DNA of 64,000 nt from Microcystis aeruginosa FD4. Lineage in GTDB: Bacteria; Cyanobacteriota; Cyanobacteriia; Cyanobacteriales; Microcystaceae. Below, in pieces: positions 19,516 through 30,000 of this stretch. The notes beneath the pieces were generated by a model. That model made no database searches and was not told where the DNA came from. It saw only the letters and a program-made list of their open reading frames with translations. The position numbers were made by a program, and so were the translations under genes. Numbering within the stretch: position 1 is the stretch's first letter; the number at the start of each line of letters is the position of its first letter. The stretch spans positions 4,898,001 to 4,962,000 of the forward strand of contig NZ_CP046973.1 of assembly GCF_009792235.1 (NCBI RefSeq). Reading direction: 5' to 3'.

Positions 19516-20132
19516 AGTTTTCAATGGAATTGTGTTATCCTCAGCCCGATGTCAAAACTTTAAGCGTTGGCACTTTGGGTCCAAAAGAAACCAGTAGTGA
19601 ACAAACCTTAAATTATCTAATTTCTCAATGGAAATTACAACAGATTTCGGTTAATAGTCATTTATTTGATAGCTTTACAGATTTAAAGGAATCTTTACTG
19701 CAATATCAGATAGATTTGGCGTTAGTTCCCCATGCCTATGAAAGAATTAATGATTTCTATATGGAACCGAGGTTTAAACTAGGTTTTATCTTCACCTATC
19801 CCACACCCGTTTACGGATTAGCCAAGCGAAAAAATGAAGAAATCGTTTTAGAAAATTGTACCCTAGTTACTCATCCCGCTCCTCTTCCTTTACTTCCTTA
19901 TTTATTACCTGGCGACCTGAATCAAAACAAGATTAAAATCAAATTTGTGAATTCTACCAGTGTTGCCGCTATTCACCTTAAACAAGGGTTGGCAGATTTA
20001 GCCATTACCAATGAAAATGCCCTCCGAGAACATGATTTAGAATTTATTTCACAATATGGTAAAATTGATATGAGTTGGTCTTTATTTCACAAAAAGGAAA
20101 ACACCATGATTCAAGATATTTATCTACCCTGA
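19509..20132 (+). CDS. aerD: AerD: prephenate decarboxylase (BacA-like), Choi biosynthesis
   Basis: A 207-residue protein of the BacA/AerD/SalX family, non-aromatising prephenate decarboxylases on a prephenate-dehydratase-like fold. Visible family segments are VGTLGPKETSSEQTLNYL near the N-terminus, IDLALVPHAYERINDFYM in the middle, and TSVAAIHLKQGLADLAITNENAL near the end. The reaction diverts prephenate to a dihydro-hydroxyphenylpyruvate, the first committed step to the 2-carboxy-6-hydroxyoctahydroindole (Choi) unit. The start overlaps the end of the upstream gene. An internal ATG four residues in (MELCYPQ) could also be used. aerE follows after 105 bases. Confidence 0.9.
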   Translation: MLKFSMELCYPQPDVKTLSVGTLGPKETSSEQTLNYLISQWKLQQISVNSHLFDSFTDLKESLLQYQIDLALVPHAYERINDFYMEPRFKLGFIFTYPTPVYGLAKRKNEEIVLENCTLVTHPAPLPLLPYLLPGDLNQNKIKIKFVNSTSVAAIHLKQGLADLAITNENALREHDLEFISQYGKIDMSWSLFHKKENTMIQDIYLP

Positions 20133-20237
20133 CCTACTTAAAAAAGCTACCTATCCGCTCAGAATAGTTGCCTTCATCACATAAAAATAATTGAGAGGTT
20201 AAATCTCAATTTCATTTTGAACCTGCACCCTGAAATC

Positions 20238-20864
20238 ATGTCTGAATTTTTCCCAATTTCCAAGCCTCTTAAACTCAATCCTCATGTAGAATTAGAGGTT
20301 TTTCAATGCCAAGATACCATTTTTCAATTATCTGTTATATCTCCTAATGCTAAACTTGAATCCCACCAACATCCTGAAAGTCAAATTGGCATGGTACTCT
20401 CAGGAGAACTGGAACTGTATATTAAAGATGTGATTAAACCCTTAAGAGCTTTGCAAGATGTTCATGTCGCCGATGCTAATATTTTTCATGGTTTTGTTAA
20501 TCCCTTATCCGAAGCGATGATTGGATTTGATCTTAAACGGATTACCTCTTCTTTACCTTCCCAAGATGTTGTATTAACATTATCAAAAAACCAAGATAAA
20601 ATTACTCATTTACCTTGTCAATCTGTTAAGGGTTCTTGGTTTGAAATTGTCATGACGACAATTCCTTCTGGTTACTCCATTCCCCTAAATCAAGGTGAGC
20701 AAGAAGAAATCGGATTTATTTTGAATGGAAAATTAGAAATCTCCATAGAAAATGAAGAACAGTGTTTAGAATATGGTCAAATTTATTATGCTCCTTCAAC
20801 GGTTTTGAAAAAAGGTTATAATTCATCGAATCAAGATATTCATTTGATTAAAATTTTAATTTAG
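20238..20864 (+). CDS. aerE: AerE: bicupin isomerase (BacB-like), Choi biosynthesis
   Basis: A 208-residue two-cupin protein. The first cupin has LESHQHPESQIGMVLSGELEL, with the metal-ligand pattern HxH-E and a distal His in NIFHGFVNP. The second cupin (about 120-205) has the EEIGFILNGKLEIS strand but fewer His ligands. BacB, its relative in bacilysin synthesis, isomerises the decarboxylated prephenate product, and AerE is assigned the same step toward Choi. A TTG seven codons upstream (20217) is in frame; the ATG at 20238 aligns with the conserved region. A MITE of about 108 bases lies between this gene and aerF. Confidence 0.88.
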   Translation: MSEFFPISKPLKLNPHVELEVFQCQDTIFQLSVISPNAKLESHQHPESQIGMVLSGELELYIKDVIKPLRALQDVHVADANIFHGFVNPLSEAMIGFDLKRITSSLPSQDVVLTLSKNQDKITHLPCQSVKGSWFEIVMTTIPSGYSIPLNQGEQEEIGFILNGKLEISIENEEQCLEYGQIYYAPSTVLKKGYNSSNQDIHLIKILI

Positions 20865-20881
20865 TTCGTTTTAAAGTTCTA

Positions 20882-20989
20882 ATACTAAATCCGTTGAGTA
20901 TAGGTAACATATTAGGATAGGCACTCATGCAAGAGGCAAGAGGCAAAAGGGGGAATAGATAATCAGTTTTTAATAACTGGATTTAGTAT
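20882..20989. mobile_element. Short MITE-like element between aerE and aerF
   Basis: ATACTAAATCC (20882-20892) and GGATTTAGTAT (20979-20989) form a perfect 11-base terminal inverted repeat around about 86 bases with no ORF. A diverged copy lies at 2661-2737 (shared GTTGAGTATAGG, AAAAGGGGGAATA, TTTTTAATAAC, GGATTTAGT). No transposase for it is in the window. Confidence 0.7.
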
Positions 20990-21021
20990 AATTTTAACCG
21001 CAAAATGCTAGGACAAAGTTT

Positions 21022-21822
21022 ATGGATTTAGGATTAAAAGATAAAGTTGCTTTGATTACGGGAAGTAGTGCGGGAATTGGGTTGACCATTGCTGAAAAAT
21101 TAGCAGAAGAAGGCTGTCACTTAATTATTTGCGGTCGCAATTTTCAACGCTTAGAACAAGCTTATCAATCTCTGGCTCAAGCTTATCCTGCCCAACAAAT
21201 TCTGAGTTTAGTGGCTGATGTTCATCAAGCTCAAGATTCTGAACAATTAATACAGGACTCTTTAAATCAATATGGCAAAATTGACATTTTAGTTAATAAT
21301 TCTGAAGGAGCTAACTTTGCTGAGAATTTAATTGAAAACCTTTCCGATGACGATTGGTCAAATGTTTTTCAGGGAAAATTAATGGGTTATATTCGCTTAA
21401 CCAATTTAGTGTTACCGATTATGAAAAAACAACATTGGGGAAGAATCGTTAATATCGTTGGGACATCGGGAAAAGAGCCATCCCCTCGTTTAGTTAAATC
21501 GGGTGTTGTCAATGCAGCTTTAATGAATTTTACCAAATCAGTAGCTAGACAAACCGCCCCCTATAATGTTTTAATTAATAGTATTAACCCCGGCGTTATT
21601 GACACCCCTAGACATCGAGAATATTTAGAAATTTATGCCAAAAAGGAAGGAACAACCCCAGATTTAATCCGAGAAGGAATTCTTAAAACAATTCCTATGA
21701 ATCGGATTGGTACCACTGAAGAATTTGCTAATCTCGTTGTATTTTTAGCTTCTGAATGCGCGAGTTATATAACGGGAATTACTATTCCCCTCGATGGTGG
21801 TTTATCCTCGTCAGCATTTTAA
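21022..21822 (+). CDS. aerF: AerF: short-chain dehydrogenase/reductase (BacC/BacG-like), Choi biosynthesis
   Basis: A 266-residue classical SDR. The nucleotide motif ALITGSSAGIGLTIAEKL is at residues 12-29, the NNS motif at VNNSEGAN (usually NNAG), and the C-terminal segment is YITGITIPLDGGLSS. In the position of the usual YxxxK it shows PRLVKSGVVNAALMNF, with no obvious catalytic Tyr. This could alter or reduce classical SDR chemistry and deserves note. Its place after aerD and aerE makes a reduction step to Choi the likely role. The sulfotransferase-like gene follows at once. Confidence 0.85.
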   Translation: MDLGLKDKVALITGSSAGIGLTIAEKLAEEGCHLIICGRNFQRLEQAYQSLAQAYPAQQILSLVADVHQAQDSEQLIQDSLNQYGKIDILVNNSEGANFAENLIENLSDDDWSNVFQGKLMGYIRLTNLVLPIMKKQHWGRIVNIVGTSGKEPSPRLVKSGVVNAALMNFTKSVARQTAPYNVLINSINPGVIDTPRHREYLEIYAKKEGTTPDLIREGILKTIPMNRIGTTEEFANLVVFLASECASYITGITIPLDGGLSSSAF

Positions 21823-21853
21823 ATTCAACCCTCCAACATCATCAACAAGCATC

Positions 21854-22798
21854 ATGAACACACAAACTAAACTCTCAAACCAAGCTCTTAACTATTATCC
21901 CATCGCAGATAAACAGGTTTTTACCGTGTATTCCTATATTAGTAATAGGATTAATATGTGGAAGACAGAAAGACAATTAAAACAAGAACTTCTCAATAAT
22001 TCTTCAGTCATCTTTGTTTATCAAATGGGTAAAGTCGGTTCAATGAGTACCTATTTGACCCTAAAAAAACATCTCCAAAATCAAGCTATTTATCATATCC
22101 ATAATCTGAATTCAGAACATTTTTCAAAAATTTGGGCAACAATGCAACTGGAGAAAACTTATCATGCTTTTACCTTTGGGCATTCCTGTATGACCAAATA
22201 TTTAAGCGAACATATTGAAGAAATCAAAGGTCAAAAAAGCATTAAAATTATTACCGGAGTCCGAGAACCCATCGCCCGTAATATTTCTTGGTTTTTTCAA
22301 ATCATTCATTGTGCGTGTGTTTTTCCTGAATTTTTCATAAAATATGAGAAGGGATTAATCACAATGGATGATATTATTAAGAAATTCTGGTCTCAAAATT
22401 TTGTCTATGGAAAACAGTATGACTGGTTTGAGGAAGAATTAGAGGCTGTTTTTGGCATTGATATTGCTTCCATGGATTTTCCCAAAGAAAAAGGTTATGC
22501 GATTGCGAATTTCCCAGACCGTAATATTGAATTATTAGTCTTAAAGTTAGAGAAACTTGATTCTTGCTTAAAAGAAGCCTTAGAAACTTTTTTGGGAGTT
22601 GAAAATTTAGATTGTGAACGACTTGACCGAGCAGACTTTTTAGACGAGAATGACTATCTCATCTATGAGAATTTAAGAAAGAGTCTCACCTTTAGTGATG
22701 AATATTTAGAAGAAATTTATGATCAACCATTAGTGCGTCATTTTTACACCGATGAAGAAATTAACAAATTTAAACTCAAGTGGTCTAGTCAACGTTAA
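21854..22798 (+). CDS. Sulfotransferase-like protein (capsular-polysaccharide-synthesis/NKWYS type)
   Basis: A 314-residue protein with two PAPS-site-like segments: a 5' loop VYQMGKVGSMSTYLTL near residue 56, and a 3' segment TGVREPIARNISWFF near 134 with the RxP-RnxS pattern. This is the style of the putative capsular polysaccharide synthesis (NKWYS-like) sulfotransferases. Sulfated aeruginosins are known, so sulfation of the cap or the Choi hydroxyl is a reasonable inference. A sulfotransferase gene in other Microcystis aer clusters may be the same gene, but I cannot confirm the symbol. The ATG at 21854 is preferred over an upstream in-frame ATG (21794) that lies inside aerF. Confidence 0.75.
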   Translation: MNTQTKLSNQALNYYPIADKQVFTVYSYISNRINMWKTERQLKQELLNNSSVIFVYQMGKVGSMSTYLTLKKHLQNQAIYHIHNLNSEHFSKIWATMQLEKTYHAFTFGHSCMTKYLSEHIEEIKGQKSIKIITGVREPIARNISWFFQIIHCACVFPEFFIKYEKGLITMDDIIKKFWSQNFVYGKQYDWFEEELEAVFGIDIASMDFPKEKGYAIANFPDRNIELLVLKLEKLDSCLKEALETFLGVENLDCERLDRADFLDENDYLIYENLRKSLTFSDEYLEEIYDQPLVRHFYTDEEINKFKLKWSSQR

Positions 22799-22889
22799 AG
22801 GTAATTCGTTCTAAGTTTATCGGGTTTCTTGAATAAATTTTATTCAAGAAATTCACGCCTATTTTGATTCAATCTATTGGGAAAAAACA

Positions 22890-25800
22890 ATGGTAACACC
22901 TCACAAATCAAACGTTAGTAAAAAAGATATTGAATCCATTTATCCCCTTTCTCCCATGCAGCAGGGGATGCTTTTTCATTCTTTATATAATCCAGAATCA
23001 AAGACGTATTTATCACAAATTCAAATCACCTTACAAGGCAATTTAGATATTAATGCGTTCCAACAAGCTTGGCAAAAAGTAGTAGATAGACATAGTATTT
23101 TACGGACTTGTTTTGCATGGAAAAAAACCAAACAGCCTTTGCAAGTGGTTAGAAAAAATGTCAGCTTGCCTTGGTTTAATTATGATTGGCGATCCCATTC
23201 TCCCTCCGAACAAGAAACTAAATTTCAGGAATTGTTAACCTCTGATAAAGAGCAATATTTTGAATTAGATAAAGTCCCCTTACTTCGATGTCATTTAATT
23301 CAAGTCGAAGATAATAAATATGAATTCATCCATACCGGACATCATATTTTATTAGATGGTTGGGCAACAGCAATTCTGTTGAAAGAAGTTTTCGAGTTTT
23401 ACGCTGGACTTATCAACCATCGACCCGTTAATTTACCCACACCTCGCCCTTATCAAGATTATATCAATTGGGTACAACAGCAAGATCAAACCCAAGCCGA
23501 ACTCTTTTGGCGACAAAATCTTCAAGGCTTTACCTCTCCAACTCCATTAGTCGTTGATAAACCGTTAAATCCTCTTGTTACTCAAAGTAAAAATTATCTT
23601 CATCAAAAATCAAAACTTTCTCCAGAAATTACCAGTCGTCTGAAATTACTCGCCCAAGAATATCGCCTTACTCTTTCTACCCTAATTCAAGGAGCTTGGG
23701 CTTTATTATTACATCATTATAGCAGTGAATCAGACATTGTATTTGGGGCAACCGTTTCGGGACGACCGCCCAATTTTACAGGGATTGAATCGATGGTGGG
23801 GATGTTTTTAAATACCTTACCCGTTCGCATCCAAATTGAGCCTCAACTTGAATTATTAACTTGGTTTAAACAATTACAACAAGACCATTTAGAACGAGAG
23901 CAATATAGTTATAGTTCTCTAATTGATATTCAAAAATGGAGTGAAATTCCCTCCCCTCATTCAGTTTTTGAAAGTTTTGTTGTCTTTGAAAATTTACCCT
24001 TTAGCGAAAATGATAGTGATAATTTAGGGGGTTTACAAGTCGGGGAAATGCAAGATTATGGTAATGCTGATTATCCCTTAACGGTTATTGTCACCCCTGG
24101 GGAAGCCTTAAGTATTAAAATTATTTATCCTCAAGAACGATTTGAAAATGACACCATTAAACGAATGTTAGGTCATTTCCAGACCTTATTAGCAGGAATC
24201 GCCATTAATACCCATCGTCGGATTCAAGACTTACCGTTATTAACGGAAGCAGAACGTCAATTATTATTAGTTGAATGGAATCAAACGATACGAGAAAATC
24301 CCCTAAAACAGTGCGTTCATGAATTATTTGAGCAACAAACTCTCAAAACTCCTTCAGCCATTGCCGTTGTTTTTCAAGAGCAACAATTAACCTACAAAGA
24401 ACTGAATGAATCTGCTAATCAACTGGCTCATTATTTACAAAAACTTGGGGTGAGTTCTCAATCTTTAGTGGGGATTTGTTTAGAACGGTCTGTCAATATG
24501 GTGATTGCCGTTTTAGCAGTGTTAAAAGTAGGCGGTGCCTGTGTTCCCCTAGACCCAACCTATCCTCAAGAAAGACTTTCTTACATCCTGCAAGACACCC
24601 AAATCAAAACCTTATTAACCCAAAAAGATTGTCAATCTCTTTTAAACAGTGCAACCATTTCTCAACGGATTTTATTGGATGAACAAGGGTCAGAAATTGC
24701 CTTAGAAACCAAGACTAATCTTGACAACCCCGTGAGTTTAAAGGATTTGGCTTATATTATTTATAGTTCAGGCTCTACGGGTGTACCCAAAGGTATTATG
24801 ATCCTACATCAATCCTTAACGAATATTATTGAGCATCATCAAGTAAAAATGTCACCAGAGAGAAATTTTTTGCAATTTGCTCCCTTTAATTTTGATGTCA
24901 GCTATCACGAAATCTTTGCGGCCTTGTGTTTAGGAGGAAGCTTATTTATTGTTCCAGAAGATTCTCGTTTAGATCTTGCTAAATTAAGTCAATTGTTGGC
25001 AAATAACCCCATTCATAAAGCGATTTTGCCCGTTACTTTGTTACAACAATTAATGGAAACCTATAGTGAGGAAACCTACTTATTTGCTAACTTGCGTGAA
25101 ATTATTTCAGCTGGAGAGCAATTACAAATTACTCCAAGGATGATTTCTGTATTCAAGAAACTCGAACATTGTACCCTTTACAATTATTATGGCCCCACAG
25201 AAGCAGACATCGTTACCAGTTATAGCTTTGACCCTAATCCTGAGCTTTGGCCGAAGTATATTCCCATTGGTAAACCCGCTATTAATGTGCAAGTTTATAT
25301 TTTAAATTCCTATCTTCAACCCGTACCCATCGGAGTTACTGGGGAGTTATATGTTGCGGGTGGCGGTTTAGCGCGAGGTTATTTCAACAATCCCCAATTA
25401 ACCCAAGAAAAATTTATTGCTAATCCCTTTAGCGATAATTCATTGCTGTATAAAACTGGGGATTTAGCGCGTTATTTACCCAATGGAGATATCGAGTATT
25501 TAGGAAGAATTGATGATGGGGTGAAAGTTAGAGGTTACAGAATTGAATTAGGGGAAGTGGAAACTATTTTAAATCAACATCCTCAAATTGCCCAAGCTGT
25601 TGCTACAGTTCAGGGAGAAACCGCCAGAGAAAAATATTTAGCCGCTTATTTTATTCCCCGTCCAGGTGAAACCATAAACCAAGTTGAATTACGTCATTTC
25701 CTCGAAAACTGGCTACCCGACTATATGATTCCCTCTGCTTTTGTTATGATGGAATCTTTTCAACTCAGTCCTAATGGTAAAGTTGATCGAAAAGTCTTAC

Positions 25801-26168
25801 CAATACCCGATAAAAACCCCTTATCGTTAACTCAAAATTATGTTGCTCCTCGAACTGCAATTGAAGAAGTTTTAGCAGGAATTTGGGCAGAAATTTTAGA
25901 AGTCGAACGAGTTGGGATTGAAGACGATTTCTTTCTGTTAGGTGGGCATTCTTTAAAAGCGATTCAACTGATTAGTAAAATTCGTCAAACCTTAGAAATT
26001 GAAATTTCTGTGCGTCAACTTTTCAATCACTCAACCATCAGCCAATTAATTCAAGTCATGATTGAATTAGTGGGGAATGAAGAGTTACTGAATGAAATTG
26101 CCGTAACAGTTCAAGAAATTTCCCAACTTTCACCAGAAGAAGTTCAAGCTTTATTATCTCAAAGCTGA
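22890..26168 (+). CDS. aerG1: Aeruginosin synthetase AerG1-like NRPS module (C - A - PCP), likely Choi-incorporating
   Basis: A 1092-residue module. The condensation domain opens with YPLSPMQQGMLFHSLYNP and has HHILLDG (151-157), the N-terminal style of a domain accepting a D-residue donor. The adenylation domain (about 460-970) has YSSGSTGVPKG, and the carrier domain has Ser1021 in LLGGHSLKA. The A4 motif reads FDVSYH (pocket start D-V-H), unlike common proteinogenic codes and compatible with an unusual substrate such as Choi. There is no release domain, so the chain passes to the next NRPS. Its position after aerD-E-F supports Choi loading. The split of AerG into two proteins with an SDR between them fits the G1/G2 naming used for Microcystis. 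Confidence 0.87.
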   Translation: MVTPHKSNVSKKDIESIYPLSPMQQGMLFHSLYNPESKTYLSQIQITLQGNLDINAFQQAWQKVVDRHSILRTCFAWKKTKQPLQVVRKNVSLPWFNYDWRSHSPSEQETKFQELLTSDKEQYFELDKVPLLRCHLIQVEDNKYEFIHTGHHILLDGWATAILLKEVFEFYAGLINHRPVNLPTPRPYQDYINWVQQQDQTQAELFWRQNLQGFTSPTPLVVDKPLNPLVTQSKNYLHQKSKLSPEITSRLKLLAQEYRLTLSTLIQGAWALLLHHYSSESDIVFGATVSGRPPNFTGIESMVGMFLNTLPVRIQIEPQLELLTWFKQLQQDHLEREQYSYSSLIDIQKWSEIPSPHSVFESFVVFENLPFSENDSDNLGGLQVGEMQDYGNADYPLTVIVTPGEALSIKIIYPQERFENDTIKRMLGHFQTLLAGIAINTHRRIQDLPLLTEAERQLLLVEWNQTIRENPLKQCVHELFEQQTLKTPSAIAVVFQEQQLTYKELNESANQLAHYLQKLGVSSQSLVGICLERSVNMVIAVLAVLKVGGACVPLDPTYPQERLSYILQDTQIKTLLTQKDCQSLLNSATISQRILLDEQGSEIALETKTNLDNPVSLKDLAYIIYSSGSTGVPKGIMILHQSLTNIIEHHQVKMSPERNFLQFAPFNFDVSYHEIFAALCLGGSLFIVPEDSRLDLAKLSQLLANNPIHKAILPVTLLQQLMETYSEETYLFANLREIISAGEQLQITPRMISVFKKLEHCTLYNYYGPTEADIVTSYSFDPNPELWPKYIPIGKPAINVQVYILNSYLQPVPIGVTGELYVAGGGLARGYFNNPQLTQEKFIANPFSDNSLLYKTGDLARYLPNGDIEYLGRIDDGVKVRGYRIELGEVETILNQHPQIAQAVATVQGETAREKYLAAYFIPRPGETINQVELRHFLENWLPDYMIPSAFVMMESFQLSPNGKVDRKVLPIPDKNPLSLTQNYVAPRTAIEEVLAGIWAEILEVERVGIEDDFFLLGGHSLKAIQLISKIRQTLEIEISVRQLFNHSTISQLIQVMIELVGNEELLNEIAVTVQEISQLSPEEVQALLSQS

Positions 26169-26224
26169 ACCTAAATGACTTAAACTTTCTCTAATGGACA
26201 TTGATTTAAACTTAAGGAAAAAAA

Positions 26225-27001
26225 ATGACAAATCATCTCTTTGATTTAACAGATAAAGTTGCAATTATCACGGGTGCTGCCCGAGGAATTGGTCGGGTAT
26301 TAGCCCAAGGATTAGCACAAGCTGGAGCTAAGGTGGTAATTGGTGATATTAATCAAGTTGGTGCTGAACAAACGGTTCAACTCATTCAAGAAGCAGGAGG
26401 CCAGGCCATCGCAATTGAGACGGATGTTCGTCAACGTCCAGCTTGTCAGAATTTAATTGAACAGGCCGTTGCTCATTATGGTCAACTCGATATTATGGTT
26501 TGTAATGCCGGGGTTGAAATTCTCAAAAACACTCACGAATTAGAGGAATTGGAATGGGATGAGGTTATTAATGTTGATTTAAAAGGTTATTTTAATTGCG
26601 CTCAACTCGCAACCAAACAAATGCTGAAACAAGGTACAGGAGGTTCAATTATTATGAATTCTTCTATCTGTGCCTTCGTTGCTGTTCCCAAATCTTCAGG
26701 AGCATATAGCGCCGCCAAAGGTGGTGTTAATCAATTAGTAAAATCCCTAGCGGTCGAATTAGCTAGTCACAAAATTCGAGTCAATGCTTTTGCACCAGGG
26801 TATATGAATAATATGATGGAAGGAACAGAAGGTTTACGTTCAACTTCCGATGAAATGGACGAATTATATACTAGAATTCCCATGAAACGAACCGGAGATT
26901 TACAAGAGTTAATTGGTCCCGTCGTATTTTTAGCATCCGAAGCTTCCTCTTATGTAACCGGAGCAATTTTAATGGTAGATGGAGGTTATACCGCTATTTA
27001 G
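26225..27001 (+). CDS. Short-chain dehydrogenase/reductase between the two AerG modules
   Basis: A 258-residue classical SDR with all catalytic marks: VAIITGAARGIGRVLAQGL near the N-terminus, CNAGVEIL as the NAG motif, NSSICAF for the catalytic Ser, YSAAKGG for Tyr-x-x-x-Lys, and a C-terminal VDGGYTAI. It is therefore a complete NAD(P)-dependent oxidoreductase, in contrast to the altered site of AerF. It may reduce or oxidise a Choi precursor or tailor the product. The gene at this position in Microcystis has been called aerM, but I am not certain of the symbol. Short gaps to both neighbours (56 and 90 bases) indicate one transcript. Confidence 0.85.
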   Translation: MTNHLFDLTDKVAIITGAARGIGRVLAQGLAQAGAKVVIGDINQVGAEQTVQLIQEAGGQAIAIETDVRQRPACQNLIEQAVAHYGQLDIMVCNAGVEILKNTHELEELEWDEVINVDLKGYFNCAQLATKQMLKQGTGGSIIMNSSICAFVAVPKSSGAYSAAKGGVNQLVKSLAVELASHKIRVNAFAPGYMNNMMEGTEGLRSTSDEMDELYTRIPMKRTGDLQELIGPVVFLASEASSYVTGAILMVDGGYTAI

Positions 27002-27091
27002 CATCAATAATTAAACAATTTTTAGGTTGATTTGTATCCATCAAACCAACCTAAAATCACTAGATTAAAACCTATTTAACCCAGGGTAAAA

Positions 27092-30000
27092 ATGAATCAT
27101 AACTCTCAAGACAAACAAAAATTACTCAAGCTGTTACTACAAAAAAAAGGAATCGGTGTCAAAACAAATACGATACCGCCTAGAGATAAATCTCAACTTG
27201 TACCGCTTTCTTTTTCTCAAGAAAGACTTTGGTTTTTGTACCAATTGGAAGCTCAAGGCTATACCTATAATATGCCGTTTCGCTTTCAAATTGACGGCAA
27301 TTTAGATATTGATATCTTTAGGAAAGCTTTGGAAACTATTATGCAACGTCATGAATTGTTGCGAACTTGTTTTCAAGAAGTTGACGAAATTCCCCGACAA
27401 ATTATTAACCCGAAAATTCAGTTAAATTTGCCTTTGTTGGATTTACAGTCTTTATCTTCTGCGGAACAAACCCAAGAATTAGAGAGATTAACCGAACAAG
27501 AAATTTATACTCCCTTTGACTTAACCCAAGCTCCCTTAATGCGGACTTTTTTGGTTAAATTAACAGCTGATTCTTATCTTTTATTTTTAAGTGTACACCA
27601 TTCTATTTTTGATGGCTGGTCAATGAAAGTTTTACTCCAAGAACTTTCTCGTTTATATCAAGCTTTTTTACAAAAACAATCTAATCCTTTACCCGATTTA
27701 CCTATTCAATATGGTGATTTTGCCGTTTGGCAAAGACAACAGTTACAAGGAGATAAACTCACCCAGGAAGTTAATTATTGGCAGCAACAATTAACCGGAA
27801 TTCCACCCTTATTAGAAATTCCCACTGATTATCTTCGTCCTCCCCTACAAACGTTTAAAGGCAATAATTGTACATTTAAACTAAGTCCAGAATTAAGCCA
27901 ACACCTGAAAAATATTAGCCAAACGTCAACCGCTACCTTGAATATGACGCTGTTAACGGCTTTTAATGTTTTATTATATCGTTATAGCCGTCAAGAAGAT
28001 ATTGTGATTGGGATTCCCAGTGGTAATCGACAATTTCCTGAGATTGACCCCTTAATTGGTTGCTTTATTAATACCTTACCCATTCGCACTCAGTTTCAAG
28101 AAAATCTCTCATTCAAAGCTTTATTAAATCAAGTTAAACAAGTCGTTTTAGAAGCTTATGAACATCAAGATTTACCCTTAGAGAAGGTAGTAGAAACGGT
28201 AAATCCTGAACGAAATATAAGTTATAGTCCTTTATTCCAAGTGATGTTTTCTTGGGAAGATATGCTGCACATTGATCATTTTTCGATGGCGGATTTACAA
28301 TTAACTCCTGTCACGACGAATGCTTTAATTGCTCAATTTGATTTAACCTTAGCCATGCAAGAAACGACTGAGGGTTTAGTTGGATCATTTGATTATAATT
28401 GCGCTTTGTTTAATCAAGACACGATTGAACGCATGATTACCCACTTTAAAACGTTATTAGAAGGAATTGCCGTTAATCCTGAACAATCGATTGAATTATT
28501 ACCTATTTTACCTTTATCAGAACAAAAGTTATTAGCTCAATGGAATCAGACTAATATTGCTGAAAATCCAAAGGTTTGTATTCATGAATTATTTGAACAT
28601 CAAGTTTTAAAAAAACTAAATGCGATCGCAGTAGAATGGGGAAATGAACAAATAACCTATCAAGACTTAAATCATCGTGCCAATCAATTAGCTCATTATC
28701 TCCAATCTAAGGGGGTTAAATTTGAATCTTTAGTGGGTATTTGTTTAGAACATTCTGTATTTATTATTATCAGTTTATTGGCAATTCTTAAAGCGGGTGC
28801 TGCTTATCTTGTTTTAGCTCCCAATTATCCCCAAGATCGTTTAAACTTTATCTTAAATGATGCTCAAGTCTCGGTATTAATTACTCAACAGACTTTGGTT
28901 AATTTATTCCGTGATTATCAAGCAGAAGTAGTTTGTCTGGATAGTGAAGAAAACTTAATTGCTAGTCAAAGCCAAAACAATTTAGTTAACCCTATTCGTC
29001 CAAATAATTTAGCTTATATTATTTATACCTCTGGTTCCACAGGCACTCCGAAAGGGGTTATGATTGAACACCAAAGTTTAGTCAACCATAGCTTAGGAAT
29101 CATTAAAGCTTATGATTTAACAAGTCATGACCGAATTTTACAATTTGCTTCTTTTGCCTTTGATGTAGCTGCTGAAGAAATTTATCCAACCTTTTTAACG
29201 GGTGCAACTTTAGTCATGCGTCCTGCATCAATGTTCCCTTCTTTAGCCGATTTTACTCAATTTATTCAGCAAAATTGTTTAACGGTCATTAATCTTCCGG
29301 CTACTTATTGGCATGAATGGGTATTAGAGTTATCTCAAACTTCAATAACTTTACCTGAAACCCTACGCTTAGTGATTACAGGAAGTGAAGAAGTATTAGC
29401 AGAGCGATTAATATTATGGCAAAAAATAGTATCAAATAGTCAACGAGAAGATATCACTTGGTTGAATGCCTATGGACCGACAGAAGCGACGATAACCACC
29501 ACGGTTTTTAATCCCAATTTGAGTCATAAAATTGCTCAAATTCATTCTGTTGCCATTGGTAAACCGATTACAAATACACAGGTTTATATTTGTGATCACT
29601 ATTTGCAACAACTCCCCATTGGAATACCAGGAGAACTGTTAATTGGAGGTTTAGGTTTGGCCAAAGGTTATCTCAATCGCGATGATTTAACCCGTGAAAA
29701 ATTTATTACTCATGCTTTTAATTCATCAGAATATCAACGTTTCTATAAAACTGGAGATTTAGCTCGTTATTTACCCGATGGAAATATAGAGTTTTTAGGA
29801 AGGATTGATAATCAAGTCAAAATTCGAGGGTTTCGTATTGAAATTGGCGAAATTGAAGCCGTATTAACTGAATACCCAGATGTCCGAGCTACGGCGGTAA
29901 TTGTTCAAGAAGATCAAACAAATAATAAACAATTGGTAGCTTATATTGTACCAAAATTTCAATCCATTGATATTGCAAAATTGCGGATTTTTCTGAAACA

